Source: Gordonia sp. UBA7599 (lineage in GTDB: Bacteria > Actinomycetota > Actinomycetes > Mycobacteriales > Mycobacteriaceae). From it: 64,000 bases of DNA. The translations under genes and the position numbers were made by a program. The notes under the pieces were generated by a model. That model made no database searches. It saw only the letters and a program-made list of their open reading frames with translations, and had not been told where the DNA came from. Position 1 is the stretch's first letter; each line of letters opens with the position of its first letter. Of this stretch, positions 26,302 to 35,207 are shown in pieces. Location of the stretch: the NCBI GenBank assembly GCA_002477755.1, contig DLKD01000062.1, positions 22,087 through 86,086 of the forward strand, in the 5' to 3' direction.

Positions 26302-27285
26302 ATGTCTGATCGCAGTTTCGGCCGCCTGAGTTCCCTGGTAGCCACCCCCGCCGGTCGCGCAATCGCGGCGACCGTCGGGGCGGGAGCCGCCGGGTTGTTC
26401 TATGCGACGGTGATCGAGCGCAACGCTTTTGCCCTGCGCCACGTCACGATGCCGGTGCTTGAGCCAGGCTCGACGCCACTTCGCGTCCTGCACATCAGCG
26501 ACCTGCACATGATGCCCAACCAGTATCTCAAGCAGGCCTGGGTCTCCGAGCTCGCCGCGCTCGAGCCGGACCTGGTGGTCAATACCGGCGACAACCTCGC
26601 CCACCCGAAGGCCCTGCCAGCGGTGATCCAGTCCCTCGACGGCCTGCTCGCGCACCCGGGGCTGTTCGTCTTCGGCTCCAACGACTACTTCGGTCCGACG
26701 CCGAAGAACCCGCTGAAGTACTTCGACACCGACCACGAGCGCCAGCACGGCGAACCCCTGCCCTGGCGGGACCTCCGCGCGGCATTCATCGAGCGCGGCT
26801 GGCTCGACGCGACCCACCGCACGCACGAGATCGAGGTGGCGGGCACCCGGATCGTGGCCTCGGGCGTCGACGACCCGCATCTGGACCGTGATCGCTATGA
26901 CACGATCGCCGGTCGGCCCAATCCGCTCGCACAACTGCGCCTGGGTCTGACCCACTCCCCTGAGCCGCGTGTTCTGGACCGCTTCGCCGACGACGGTTAC
27001 GACCTTGTGATGGCCGGGCACACCCACGGCGGCCAGCTCTGCCTGCCATTCTTCGGCGCGATCGTGACCAACTGCGAACTCGACCGCTCCCGCGTGAAGG
27101 GGCCGTCGGTTTGGGGCAACCACATGAAGCTGCACGTCAGTGCGGGCCTGGGCACCTCGCCGTATGCGCCGGCACGGTTCGCCTGCCGACCCGAGGCCAC
27201 CCTGCTGACGCTGACACCGGTGTCACACGGCGACGCAGAGTTCGACGTCGAGTCGCTGCCCTCACTGGTCGAGGACCATTCCTGA
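26302..27285 (+). CDS. Membrane-anchored metallophosphoesterase (Rv3683-like)
   Basis: A 327-residue calcineurin-like phosphoesterase with an N-terminal membrane helix (about residues 17-37). The di-metal motifs are complete: HISDLHM, VNTGDNLAH, FGSNDYFG (GN[D/H] variant with SND in place of GNH), LTHSPEP and MAGHTHGGQL. The family (YkuE-like) often acts on lipid-linked or nucleotide phosphates outside or at the membrane; the substrate is unknown. The gene follows ponA2, as Rv3683 does in M. tuberculosis, which hints at an envelope role. The ATG at 26302 fits the promoter. Confidence 0.88.
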   Translation: MSDRSFGRLSSLVATPAGRAIAATVGAGAAGLFYATVIERNAFALRHVTMPVLEPGSTPLRVLHISDLHMMPNQYLKQAWVSELAALEPDLVVNTGDNLAHPKALPAVIQSLDGLLAHPGLFVFGSNDYFGPTPKNPLKYFDTDHERQHGEPLPWRDLRAAFIERGWLDATHRTHEIEVAGTRIVASGVDDPHLDRDRYDTIAGRPNPLAQLRLGLTHSPEPRVLDRFADDGYDLVMAGHTHGGQLCLPFFGAIVTNCELDRSRVKGPSVWGNHMKLHVSAGLGTSPYAPARFACRPEATLLTLTPVSHGDAEFDVESLPSLVEDHS

Positions 27286-27291
27286 CACCTG

Positions 27292-28464
27292 TTACCAGCG
27301 GGAAAGCCAGTCGGCCACCTCAGCGGCGGTCACCGGGTCGCGCGGCACCTGCGAGTGCCCGCCCGGGTGCACGGCCACGTCAACACGACTACCCCGTGCA
27401 CGGTAGGTCTCAACGAGGTCGTTGATGAACGGCGCCGGGGCCACGATGTCCACGGCACCCGAATCGATCCGGATCGGAAGACTCGTCGGCAGTCTCAGGT
27501 GCACGACGTCGTTGTGGTCGACGATCGTCGCGAGGTGCTGCTGCGCCCGCGCACCACGGGCCCCCAGAAGGTCAGCAGGTGCCAGCGCGCCGAATGCGCG
27601 AGGGCCGGCCAGTTCTCGGTAGCACACCTTCTCGACCAGTGGCATCAGTGCCGTCGCGGCGGGGCTCAGGCCGCCTCCGTAGGTGACCAGGTCGGCGAAC
27701 GCGGGATCGACGGTTGAGGCACCGGAGATCAGCAGTGCCGCCAGCGCGACGAGCTCGCCAGTCGGCGATCCGGCGCGCACCGGCACCCGCGCGACGACGT
27801 GCACGATGTCGCCCAGACGGGTCGGCGGGGTGACCGCGGCGACTGCTTTCAGCTGAAGCGCACCCCATTCGGCGCGCGGCGCAGCGGCCGCGAACAGCGA
27901 CGCGACGGCCCCCTCGGAGTGACCGGAGACGACCACTCGGCGGCCGACCCGAGGCTCGGCAGCGGCCACCGCGCGCGCCGCGTCGATCACCGCGCGCGCC
28001 AGCGACTTCCCGATGAGGTACGGGTGCGGGCCGGGACTTCCGATCCCCTCGTAGTCGGGCCGCACTACCGCGAACCCCTTGCCGAGCAGGTCCGTCGCGA
28101 TGCGATCGCCCGACGTCATGTAGGCCAGCGACGGGCTGGCTTTCGTTGCGCGCGACGGGGCGCATGCGTCGGCCCCGCCGGTGGTCATGTGGTTCCACAC
28201 GGCCAGCGGCCAGCCGCCCTTGGGGACCGGTCCCTTCGGCAACAGGAGCGAACCCGTCAGCATGACCGGTTTCCCGACGACCGAGGTCGAGCGGTAGCGC
28301 ACCGTGAACGCCTGGCCGGCCGCCGTCAATGCGACAACGGGGTTGCTCACCGGGGTGAGTACCGCCGGTTCCGCCGATGCGGTGCCCGTTCCGGCGCCGA
28401 CGACGCCAGCACCGGCGACGGCGAGCGCCGTCGCCGCCACCAGCCCGACGAGGCGCCTCATCAT
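27292..28464 (-). CDS. Secreted LIP-family lipase
   Basis: A 390-residue exported lipase. The signal peptide (about residues 3-31, ending TASAEP) precedes the mature LIP domain with WNHMTTGGAD, VVRPDYEGIGSPGPHPYL and nucleophile motif VVSGHSEGAVAS. The catalytic Asp is likely in TIVDHNDVV or IDSGAVDIVAP, and His in HPGGHSQVPRD. It starts with ATG overlapping the stop of the upstream M28-like gene (ATGA), so both secreted proteins come from one mRNA. Its end lies 6 bp from the convergent phosphoesterase stop. The substrate is unknown. Confidence 0.85.
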   Translation of the reverse strand: MMRRLVGLVAATALAVAGAGVVGAGTGTASAEPAVLTPVSNPVVALTAAGQAFTVRYRSTSVVGKPVMLTGSLLLPKGPVPKGGWPLAVWNHMTTGGADACAPSRATKASPSLAYMTSGDRIATDLLGKGFAVVRPDYEGIGSPGPHPYLIGKSLARAVIDAARAVAAAEPRVGRRVVVSGHSEGAVASLFAAAAPRAEWGALQLKAVAAVTPPTRLGDIVHVVARVPVRAGSPTGELVALAALLISGASTVDPAFADLVTYGGGLSPAATALMPLVEKVCYRELAGPRAFGALAPADLLGARGARAQQHLATIVDHNDVVHLRLPTSLPIRIDSGAVDIVAPAPFINDLVETYRARGSRVDVAVHPGGHSQVPRDPVTAAEVADWLSRW

Positions 28465-29969
28465 GGCAGCAGTCCGATGCGGCTGCCTGGCGTCGTATCG
28501 ATGGCGTCCACCACGTCGCGGAAGAACAGTGCGACCGGACGGAGCTGACCCCGGTCGACCTTGTCCATCGTGTCGGCGTCGTCGTACATGTACATCGGCC
28601 CGGCAATCAGGCTGACGATCGGCACTCCCGCAAGCAATACGAACGACGCGTCGGTCGGAATACCCGTTTCGGTCAACTGGAAGGGCGTCGCATTGAGCAT
28701 CGTGGCAGCCCGGACATTGTTGCGCGCAAGGGCTTGCGCAGTCGCAACCTTCAGACCGAGGTTGAGGTTTTCGAACACACCCTTCGGCTCCGGCAGCCTC
28801 GTGGTGACCAGCCGACCGAAGTCGGTCTTGCGCGCGAACTTGCCCACATGCTCGATGGTCGCATTGGCGACGATGTTGTAGGGCGTGGCGCGGCGGGTGA
28901 TGTACTTGTCGACGAATGCCTGGTGCGCCTGGTACCCGGTGAAATGGGTGTCGAAAGTGATGAACATCAGCGTCTTGTCACGCCGATGACCGCCAGGCCG
29001 CTTCACCTGCCGACCGTAGTGATTGGCCAGCGCGATCACCTCGGAGGTTCCCGTCGCGTCCTCGACCGCACCCGGGCCGACCGAGTCGTGATGGGACTGG
29101 ACCATCACAGTGTCGCGGCTCTTACCGTCGAGGATCCCGACGACGGTGCGCCCGACGACGGCGTTGCGCCGCACCGTCAGATCGATTCGCGCGCGATTGC
29201 CGCTTGCGGGCAACAGCGCCCGCATCCGGGCGCCGTCGGCCTTGGTCACCCACATTCCGGGGATCGTCATGGCGAGTTTTCGGTAGTACTCGTTGTGATA
29301 GCGATTCGAGTTGAAGTAGTCGCGGAGCACGCCGACGAACCCGACTGCCCCGGCGGCCTGTGCCGCGCGCACCGTCGACTCCAGGGACGTCAGGTACGGG
29401 TTTGCGGTGAGCATGACGCCCGGGTTGAAACGCGTGTCGTCGGGGTCGTGGATGTATTCGGCCAGCGGCAGCAGGCCAGCCGTCGGGAGATAGAAGGCCA
29501 GGTCGAACAGGACGATCTTGCCGCGCACGTCGTGGTCGCCGACCTTGCCCGAGCCGATGTCGACGACCGGCGCGCTTCGACCGTCCGACCCGGTGGAGCG
29601 GACTCCGGCACGCCCGTCGGCCGGGATGAACGAGTGCGAGACGGGAAAGGCGTCGATCCGTTTGTCGCCGACAGAGAGCCCTGCGTTCGACGCCTGCCAG
29701 TCGTAGGAGGTGACCTCTTCGACGTAGACCCGGTCCAGGCCGGCGCCGGTGAACCGCTTCTGCACGTAGTCGGCGGCAGCCTTCCCGCCGACCGACCCGG
29801 TCCGACGCGGTGCGATACCGACCAGGTCTGCGGTTGTGGAGTGGATTGATTGCCCGGACAGCGGGTCGACGGCGGCAGCGCTCATCCCCGGCTGCGCCAG
29901 GCACGCCACCATCGCGGCGGCCAGCGTGAATCCGACACCGACGACTCTCCGACGGCCCGATCTGCTCAC
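28461..29969 (-). CDS. Secreted M28-family peptidase-like protein with altered metal site
   Basis: A 502-residue exported protein: signal peptide (about 1-33), a PA-type insert around VRGKIVLFDLAF, and a C-terminal M28 domain. The first metal motif is present (VMVQSHHDSVGPGAVEDATGTS). The usual acidic pair (normally ..AEE.GL.GS) reads TFDTHFTGYQAHQAF, and the last His region (normally YHTPADT) reads MYMYDDADTMDKVD. Canonical aminopeptidase activity is therefore doubtful; it may use other ligands or bind rather than cleave. The GTG start at 29969 is 78 bp from the tRNA. It is cotranscribed with the following secreted lipase. Confidence 0.75.
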   Translation of the reverse strand: MSRSGRRRVVGVGFTLAAAMVACLAQPGMSAAAVDPLSGQSIHSTTADLVGIAPRRTGSVGGKAAADYVQKRFTGAGLDRVYVEEVTSYDWQASNAGLSVGDKRIDAFPVSHSFIPADGRAGVRSTGSDGRSAPVVDIGSGKVGDHDVRGKIVLFDLAFYLPTAGLLPLAEYIHDPDDTRFNPGVMLTANPYLTSLESTVRAAQAAGAVGFVGVLRDYFNSNRYHNEYYRKLAMTIPGMWVTKADGARMRALLPASGNRARIDLTVRRNAVVGRTVVGILDGKSRDTVMVQSHHDSVGPGAVEDATGTSEVIALANHYGRQVKRPGGHRRDKTLMFITFDTHFTGYQAHQAFVDKYITRRATPYNIVANATIEHVGKFARKTDFGRLVTTRLPEPKGVFENLNLGLKVATAQALARNNVRAATMLNATPFQLTETGIPTDASFVLLAGVPIVSLIAGPMYMYDDADTMDKVDRGQLRPVALFFRDVVDAIDTTPGSRIGLLP

Positions 29970-29992
29970 CGCGCGACCTTCCGATAAACGAG

Positions 29993-30026
29993 GAGGCCCC
30001 GACCAGATTTCCCTGGTCAGGGCCTC
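29993..30026 (-). terminator. Terminator after tRNA-Pro
   Basis: The 14-bp imperfect stem GAGGCCC-T-GACCAG / CTGGTC-G-GGGCCTC (minus strand, one T/G wobble) has loop GGAAAT and is followed by CTCGTTTATC. It lies 22 bp after the tRNA 3' end and before the M28-like gene. Confidence 0.75.
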
Positions 30027-30047
30027 TTCTGCAATCTCAACCTTGCG

Positions 30048-30121
<74 letters not shown>

Positions 30122-30184
30122 TGTCAAACCTGGATCAGCTTACCGCGTCGGATCGCAGGGATGAAATCGGGTTTCCGACCGCCA

Positions 30185-31645
30185 TCACTGATAGGAGACG
30201 AACCACGGGGTGGGTCGCACCGCCATCGTCTGCTTCGGTGTGAAGGGCGGATGATCCTCGGTGTAGAAGTTCTTCCATCCCATCCAGATGCCGGGTTGGA
30301 GGTCGGTGATCAGCCGGTTCCACGTCGACATTTTCACCGGCGGCGTGCCGTGGCCGTCGGCGTGGATCATCACCGCCAGCTCAGGGTGGGCGGTACTGAT
30401 GAGATTGCGGTTGGCGAGCATGTCCGAGTCGAATTGGTGCAGCACGAACAGCTTCTGCGGCAGCCGGTTGTCCCGCACGAGCGCCGCCAACCAGTCCCCC
30501 ACCCGGTTGACCTCGGCCGCCGACACCGAGCCGATCTGCGTGAGGTGCACCTGGTTCGGCTTGAGGCGCCACTCCGGGTCGAGTGCCAGTCCGACATGCG
30601 GATACTTCAACAACTCGGTGTAGATCTTGGCCTGGGTGAGGAAATCAACGCGGCCCGGCTGCAGGTCAAGCGTCACGTACACACCCGCCTTCCCGGCCTC
30701 GATGACCCACGGCAGGATCGTCTTGGGATCGATGACGTTGGTGTAGTTGTTGCCCACGCCCGGTGCTGCCGACGCGACGGTCACGATGATCTCGAACGCA
30801 CCGATCACCTTCTCCGGACTGAACGGCTGATAACTCGCGGCGAGCTGCTTCACCCGTGCGATTGACCGCGGCAGGTCCTGGCGGCCCAGCGGCCCCAGCG
30901 CGGGCGCGCCCGGCGAGCCATACAGCGCCACCATTCGCCGGCCCGGGAAGATGGTGTAGCCGCCACCGGGGAGTTCGGGTGCGCGCCGCGCAGTCTCGAC
31001 GCGCGACGCGAGCAGCTCCGGGGTGCCGAATTGCCCGCCGACGCCGACGACCCGTCCGTCGGGGTGGCGCTTGACCCAGTCGATGGAGTCGGCCGCGGCC
31101 AGTGGATCGGGACGACCGACCACGGCGGGGGTCGCGCCGGCTGCGGTAGCCGTCGCCGCGGCGGCGGCACTGCCCGGACCCGACGAGATGAGTATCAGCG
31201 TCGGCTCGGTCAGCGGCGCCGATTGGGTACCGACAGCATCGATCCCGACAACGGTGTGGCCGACATCGGGGATCGTGGCGGGATCCACGGCAGCCACGGT
31301 GGCGACGCCGAGCCGAGTGAGTTCGGCGCGCACGGGCGCGACCGATGTCGGACCGACGGTCAGCAGCGGAATGTGCCGAGCATGCGCGGCCTCGGCGCTG
31401 CGCGCCACGACGTCGGCCGGGGCGTCGTCACGCACCAGGATCGCCGACGGCGAGTGCGCAAACACCGCACGACTGGTGACGACTGAGTCCGGCTCGTTCG
31501 GGGCCCCCAGCGCCGTCGAATATTGCGCGCCTTGTGCCGACTGACCGCCCTGTGCCGGCGAGTCACCGGCGAGTGCCCACGCCGCCAACACCAGCGCGAC
31601 GACGATGACCGCCCCGCCGGCGATGAGAAGGCGAGGACGGGTCAC
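30185..31645 (-). CDS. Large exported protein of unknown function
   Basis: A 486-residue protein with one N-terminal hydrophobic helix (about residues 7-27), then an outside domain. The first 180 residues alternate short strands and helices (VDPATIPDVGHTVVGIDAVG) like a cell-wall-binding or Rossmann-like repeat domain. The second half looks like a TIM-barrel hydrolase: YVTLDLQPGRVDFLTQA, LALDPEWRLKPNQ, KLFVLHQFDSDML, AVMIHADGHGTP and WMGWKNFYTEDHPP. Asp/Glu/His residues at the strand ends suggest a glycoside-hydrolase-type site, but I recognise no named family. The GTG start is at 31645, with a TM-protein gene 36 bp upstream. Confidence 0.75.
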   Translation of the reverse strand: MTRPRLLIAGGAVIVVALVLAAWALAGDSPAQGGQSAQGAQYSTALGAPNEPDSVVTSRAVFAHSPSAILVRDDAPADVVARSAEAAHARHIPLLTVGPTSVAPVRAELTRLGVATVAAVDPATIPDVGHTVVGIDAVGTQSAPLTEPTLILISSGPGSAAAAATATAAGATPAVVGRPDPLAAADSIDWVKRHPDGRVVGVGGQFGTPELLASRVETARRAPELPGGGYTIFPGRRMVALYGSPGAPALGPLGRQDLPRSIARVKQLAASYQPFSPEKVIGAFEIIVTVASAAPGVGNNYTNVIDPKTILPWVIEAGKAGVYVTLDLQPGRVDFLTQAKIYTELLKYPHVGLALDPEWRLKPNQVHLTQIGSVSAAEVNRVGDWLAALVRDNRLPQKLFVLHQFDSDMLANRNLISTAHPELAVMIHADGHGTPPVKMSTWNRLITDLQPGIWMGWKNFYTEDHPPFTPKQTMAVRPTPWFVSYQ

Positions 31646-31681
31646 GCGGTCGGACCACGCGGTGGCGGCGGACTCCAGAGG

Positions 31682-32152
31682 TCAGTCCTCGTCGTCGTCC
31701 GCGTACGACTCGGCGAACGAGACCCGCGGCGTGCTCACCAAGTGGTAAACCGCCCAGCCCGCGTACACGACCGTGGCAATGCCGAACCCGATGGCGAGGA
31801 TGGCGGCGATAGTCTTGGACGTGGTCGCGGTGAGACCGGACAGCGGTGCCACGGTCACTGCAACACCGAGCGACAACGCCAGGCCGAGCAGCGAGAATGC
31901 CGCGGCACGTACCTTCGGACCGACGACCGACGTGTAGAACAACCGCTGGTAGATGGTGGTCTCGAACTCCTCGACCGCCGCCAGGCGCACGGCATCACCG
32001 TAGGCGGCATCGCGCAGCTCACGGGCCAGCGCGGCGTCGCGGGCCAAAGCCTTCGACTCGCGACGACGGTAGGCGACGAACGCCAGGACGGCGATCGTGA
32101 CCGCGATCAGCAGGAGTGGCAGTCCGCCAAGGACGAGATTAGATTCCTTCAC
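31682..32152 (-). CDS. Small membrane protein, three predicted helices
   Basis: A 156-residue hypothetical protein with membrane helices at about residues 7-28, 83-103 and 114-137, a charged cytoplasmic loop (RRRESKALARDAALARELRD) and an acidic C-terminus (YADDDED). The GTG start is at 32152. It lies in a minus-strand run between Ohr and the unknown exported protein (36 bp gap). No family is recognised. Confidence 0.7.
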   Translation of the reverse strand: MKESNLVLGGLPLLLIAVTIAVLAFVAYRRRESKALARDAALARELRDAAYGDAVRLAAVEEFETTIYQRLFYTSVVGPKVRAAAFSLLGLALSLGVAVTVAPLSGLTATTSKTIAAILAIGFGIATVVYAGWAVYHLVSTPRVSFAESYADDDED

Positions 32153-32208
32153 GATTGATCACGGTACCGTAGCCCGGATCGGTGACCGCCTGCCGATCGC
32201 GATGCGGC

Positions 32209-32640
32209 TCACACCGTGGCGGACACGTGGTGGGCGATGTTGCCCTTCGTCGCCTTGGAGTACGGGCAGAACCCGTGGGCGGCCTGGACGAGTTCGTCGG
32301 CGGTCGCCTGGTCCAGGCCGGGCAGCGCTGCGACAATGTCGGCGACGAGGCCGAAGCCGCCGTCGGCGGGGTCCTTGCCGATCCCAATCGTCACGGTCAC
32401 CGCGGCGTCGTCGGGCACGGCAACCTTGGCGTTCTTCGCGACTAGGCGCAGCGCGCCCATGAAGCAGGCGGCGTAGCCCGCGGAGAAGAGCTCCTCCGGA
32501 TTGGCGCCGTCGCCACTGCCGCCCATCTCCACCGGCGGGCGCAGGTCGAGATTGATGCGGCCGGACTCGGACTGGACGTGGCCGTCGCGTCCGCCGCCCG
32601 TCGCCGTCGAGGTCACGCGGTACACAGGATCAATACTCAT
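32209..32640 (-). CDS. ohr: Organic hydroperoxide resistance protein (Ohr/OsmC)
   Basis: A 143-residue OsmC-superfamily peroxidase that reduces organic and fatty-acid hydroperoxides. The two redox cysteines are present: C59 in FSAGYAACFMGAL and C125 in AHGFCPYSKAT. The catalytic Arg is likely R18 (GGGRDGHVQ) and the supporting Glu is in NPEELF. The motif ARGFCPYS-like pattern and length point to Ohr rather than OsmC. The start is the ATG at 32640. No OhrR gene is adjacent; the nearest regulator is a TetR gene 0.8 kb upstream with its own divergent target. Confidence 0.92.
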   Translation of the reverse strand: MSIDPVYRVTSTATGGGRDGHVQSESGRINLDLRPPVEMGGSGDGANPEELFSAGYAACFMGALRLVAKNAKVAVPDDAAVTVTIGIGKDPADGGFGLVADIVAALPGLDQATADELVQAAHGFCPYSKATKGNIAHHVSATV

Positions 32641-32705
32641 TTTTCATTCCTCCATCTTTCTCGGGTCGTGCAACTGCTTCTCGGCGCGTGGACCCTCTGA
32701 CGTGC

Positions 32706-33362
32706 TCAGAGACTGCCGTCGCGACGCATGGCTTTGACCGGGCTCAACCCCCGCGAGGGCGGCAGCCACCGGCCGAGGCTCGGGCGCAGCGTGCACAGCG
32801 CCGCCAGGATGAGCGCCCCGAACTGGATCCACCCGACGATGACCATCGTCGGCGCGTCTTTGGCAAACTGCAGCAAGTCCATGCCGGTGGGGATGCAGAC
32901 GAGATTGATCAGCACCAGGGCCAGGAAGATGTTGCGGCTGTTGCGGCTGTGGTGGACCCCCGTCGCGCGCAGCAGTACGTACTGCAAGACCAGCAGCACT
33001 ATCAGTACGACCAGCATGAACGGCGGCAAGAAGTGGGCAAGGCCGTTGAACTGGTCGGCGGGGGCCTTGGCGTTGGGGCCTTCGGAGGCGATGTCGTCGA
33101 CGAGGCGCTGCTGGAGCGAATCGGAGATCGAGCCGATGTTCAACAGCAGGTAGACCGCCGACGCGATGCCTGCGGCGGCGGCGATCCACCAAAACACCCA
33201 GGCGTCACGCACCAGCGCGGCCGGCGGCGGGCCCTCCGCCGTTTGGCGCGCCGGGTACCCGACGTGGGACTCCGTCGACGAGCGGGTCAATGCGGCCAGG
33301 TCCATCGCGTCGAGCTCGGCCTGCGTCGGAGTCCGATCGGACTCATCGTCGGGATATGTCAT
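32706..33362 (-). CDS. Four-helix membrane protein of unknown function
   Basis: A 218-residue protein starting at the ATG at 33362 (MTYPDDESDRTPTQAELDAMD). A soluble acidic N-terminus (about 1-55) precedes four membrane helices (about 57-75, 108-133, 144-162 and 172-190) and a basic tail. It lies directly after the TetR gene (41 bp) on the same strand and 65 bp before ohr. This resembles Gordonia/mycobacterial hypothetical membrane proteins; no enzymatic motif is visible. Possibly cotranscribed with the regulator. Confidence 0.75.
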   Translation of the reverse strand: MTYPDDESDRTPTQAELDAMDLAALTRSSTESHVGYPARQTAEGPPPAALVRDAWVFWWIAAAAGIASAVYLLLNIGSISDSLQQRLVDDIASEGPNAKAPADQFNGLAHFLPPFMLVVLIVLLVLQYVLLRATGVHHSRNSRNIFLALVLINLVCIPTGMDLLQFAKDAPTMVIVGWIQFGALILAALCTLRPSLGRWLPPSRGLSPVKAMRRDGSL

Positions 33363-33403
33363 GCCTTCGATACTGCCACCGACGCGCTGTCGGGCAACCA
33401 CGA

Positions 33404-34045
33404 CTATCCCGAACTCGCTGCCGCGGCGCCGACAAGCAGCCCGTGCGCCATGTGCTTGAGGCCGGTTCGGAACTGTTCCAAGTCGATCGAAGGCGCCGTC
33501 TCGAAGTACACCAGTGTCGTGGCGATAGCCGAGTTGATGAAGAGCCAGGCGATGTTCTCCGGGGCGAGGTCGCTGCGGTAGCGATCGCGGTACTGCTGCA
33601 CATGCATGGTGACCATCGTCTGCATGAGCACAGACATGTCCGAGTTCGCCTCGACCTCTTGTGAAATGTCGGGGCGGGTGGCGAGATAGCGGATCATTGC
33701 CGCGTTGTCGGTGCTGAACGACACGAGGATGTCGATGGAGGAATCGATCATTTGTTCCGGGGGCATGAGCGCGATCTGCGAGAGCGCGGTGCGCAGCGTC
33801 GGAGTCTGACTCCGCGCGGTGTCTTGGATCGCTGCGACGATGATGTCGTCCTTGGTGCGGAAGTACTGGTAGATCGAGCCCTTGCCGATGCCGGTGACCT
33901 CGGCGATGTGGTTGGTGGTGATGGCGTCGGGCCCGATAGTGCGCAGCAATTCGCTCGTCGCGGCGATGATTTTTGCGACCAGCTCTCTCGATCGCTGCTG
34001 CTGCGGCTTCTTCCGAAGCCCTGAACTGGGGTTTTCCGCCGTCAC
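33404..34045 (-). CDS. TetR-family transcriptional regulator
   Basis: A 213-residue regulator. The N-terminal helix-turn-helix (about residues 20-65) has AITTNHIAEVTGIGKGSIYQYFRTKDDII, the TetR signature; key residues are G-x-GSIYQYF. The C-terminal ligand-binding part is all-helical. It is divergent from the MpaB-type oxygenase gene with 91 bp between start codons, and an inverted repeat there (34064-34089) is a likely operator. TetR regulators commonly repress a divergent catabolic gene and their own. The GTG start is at 34045. The ligand is unknown. Confidence 0.92.
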   Translation of the reverse strand: MTAENPSSGLRKKPQQQRSRELVAKIIAATSELLRTIGPDAITTNHIAEVTGIGKGSIYQYFRTKDDIIVAAIQDTARSQTPTLRTALSQIALMPPEQMIDSSIDILVSFSTDNAAMIRYLATRPDISQEVEANSDMSVLMQTMVTMHVQQYRDRYRSDLAPENIAWLFINSAIATTLVYFETAPSIDLEQFRTGLKHMAHGLLVGAAAASSG

Positions 34046-34063
34046 ACGCCCTCCGAACGAGAC

Positions 34064-34089
34064 TTATATGCGACCTGGTGTTCATATTA
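34064..34089. promoter_or_regulatory. Candidate TetR operator between the regulator and oxygenase genes
   Basis: TTATATG (34064-34070) and CATATTA (34083-34089) form an imperfect inverted repeat (5 of 7 pairs, 12-nt spacer) in the shared upstream region. It is AT-rich against the GC-rich background and may include a -10 element. Inferred from position. Confidence 0.4.
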
Positions 34090-34136
34090 GCCTCGCTGTC
34101 AAAGGGGCCCATCGGGCGCGACGGAGGGAGACAGCC

Positions 34137-35207
34137 GTGACAACGGTCGCGAAGCCAGAGGTGGACATAGTGGCAGTGCCACATATCGGAGAGGAGGCGC
34201 CGACGACCCCCTGGGTTCAGCCGGTCCCCGAATTGGTCGATCCACTCGGACTCAGCGGATGGCTCGCAGGCCAGTGGATGTTTCTTCCCGCGGTCAGCGC
34301 GGCGTTCATCCTGCAGGGCATGCACCCGGTCATCGGCGATGTGACCGATCGATACTCGGTGGCCGACCGCGACCCGGCCGGCCGGGCCATCCGATCGTTC
34401 GACGCCACCCAGCAGTGGAGCTACGGCGGCAAGGCCGCCATCGAACAGGGGTATTGGTTGCGCAAGATGCACCGGCCGCTGCAGATGACCGGTGAGACCG
34501 GGGACAAGAAGGGCAAGCACATTAGTGCGCTCGACCCGTCGGCCTACGCGTGGGTGATCGCCACCGCCTATGTCACGACGGTCCGAGTCGCGCCGTTGTT
34601 CTTGGGCCGCGAACTCACCGACGACGAACATGAGCAACTGTTTGCCGACAATGTCCTGCTCGCCCGGATCACCCAGGTCCCCGAGCGCGGCTATCCGAAA
34701 TCGCGCGCCGAATTCGACGCGTACTACGACCGGATGGTCGACGAGGTGCTGACGCTGCATCCTTCACTCGCCGAGAGCCTCCCGACACTGACCGATCCCG
34801 CGGTGGCGCTCGACGAACTCGACCTTGGCCGACTGCCCTCGTGGGTACCACCGGGGATGCTTCTGGCCGGCCTGAAGTTCCTGATGAAGCCGCTGAGCCG
34901 CTTCGGTCACGCACTGGTCTTCGGTGCGATGGACGACAAGGTCCGCGCCATCCTCGGCGTGGAGTGGACCAAGCGCGACGAGCGCTATCTCCGACGGTTC
35001 TTCGCGCTGTACCGGCTGGCTCTGCGCATCCTGCCCGAGCGGATCACGTATTCACCACTCGCCTACTACGCACGCAAGCACCAGCGCGTGATCCTGCACA
35101 TGCGCAAGCGTGAACTGCGCGATTTCACGATGCACGACAAGGGCGAGCCGTCAGCCGTGCGCCGCGCACAGGAGGCGCAGGCACTGTCGACGATCAACCC
35201 CGCGTGA
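34137..35207 (+). CDS. MpaB-family (DUF2236) oxygenase
   Basis: A 356-residue protein of the oxygenase-MpaB/DUF2236 family, which includes the latex-clearing b-type haem enzyme Lcp. The typical pattern is LAGQWMFLPAVSAAFILQGMHPVIGDVTDRYS, with Arg/His-containing helices (RAIRSFDATQQWSYGG and WVIATAYVTTVRVA). No Tat or Sec signal is seen, so it is cytosolic, unlike Lcp. The GTG at 34137 has GGAGGGAG 6-7 nt upstream. Divergent TetR control suggests a catabolic oxygenase; hydrophobic substrates are plausible but unproven. Its stop overlaps the convergent secreted protein gene by 14 bp. Confidence 0.82.
   Translation: MTTVAKPEVDIVAVPHIGEEAPTTPWVQPVPELVDPLGLSGWLAGQWMFLPAVSAAFILQGMHPVIGDVTDRYSVADRDPAGRAIRSFDATQQWSYGGKAAIEQGYWLRKMHRPLQMTGETGDKKGKHISALDPSAYAWVIATAYVTTVRVAPLFLGRELTDDEHEQLFADNVLLARITQVPERGYPKSRAEFDAYYDRMVDEVLTLHPSLAESLPTLTDPAVALDELDLGRLPSWVPPGMLLAGLKFLMKPLSRFGHALVFGAMDDKVRAILGVEWTKRDERYLRRFFALYRLALRILPERITYSPLAYYARKHQRVILHMRKRELRDFTMHDKGEPSAVRRAQEAQALSTINPA

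Noticed and set aside
32706-34760. A 684-codon minus-strand frame running through the TetR and oxygenase genes
   Set aside because: Only its last 218 codons (from ATG 33362) look like a protein, with membrane helices; the rest is antisense or out of frame to real genes.
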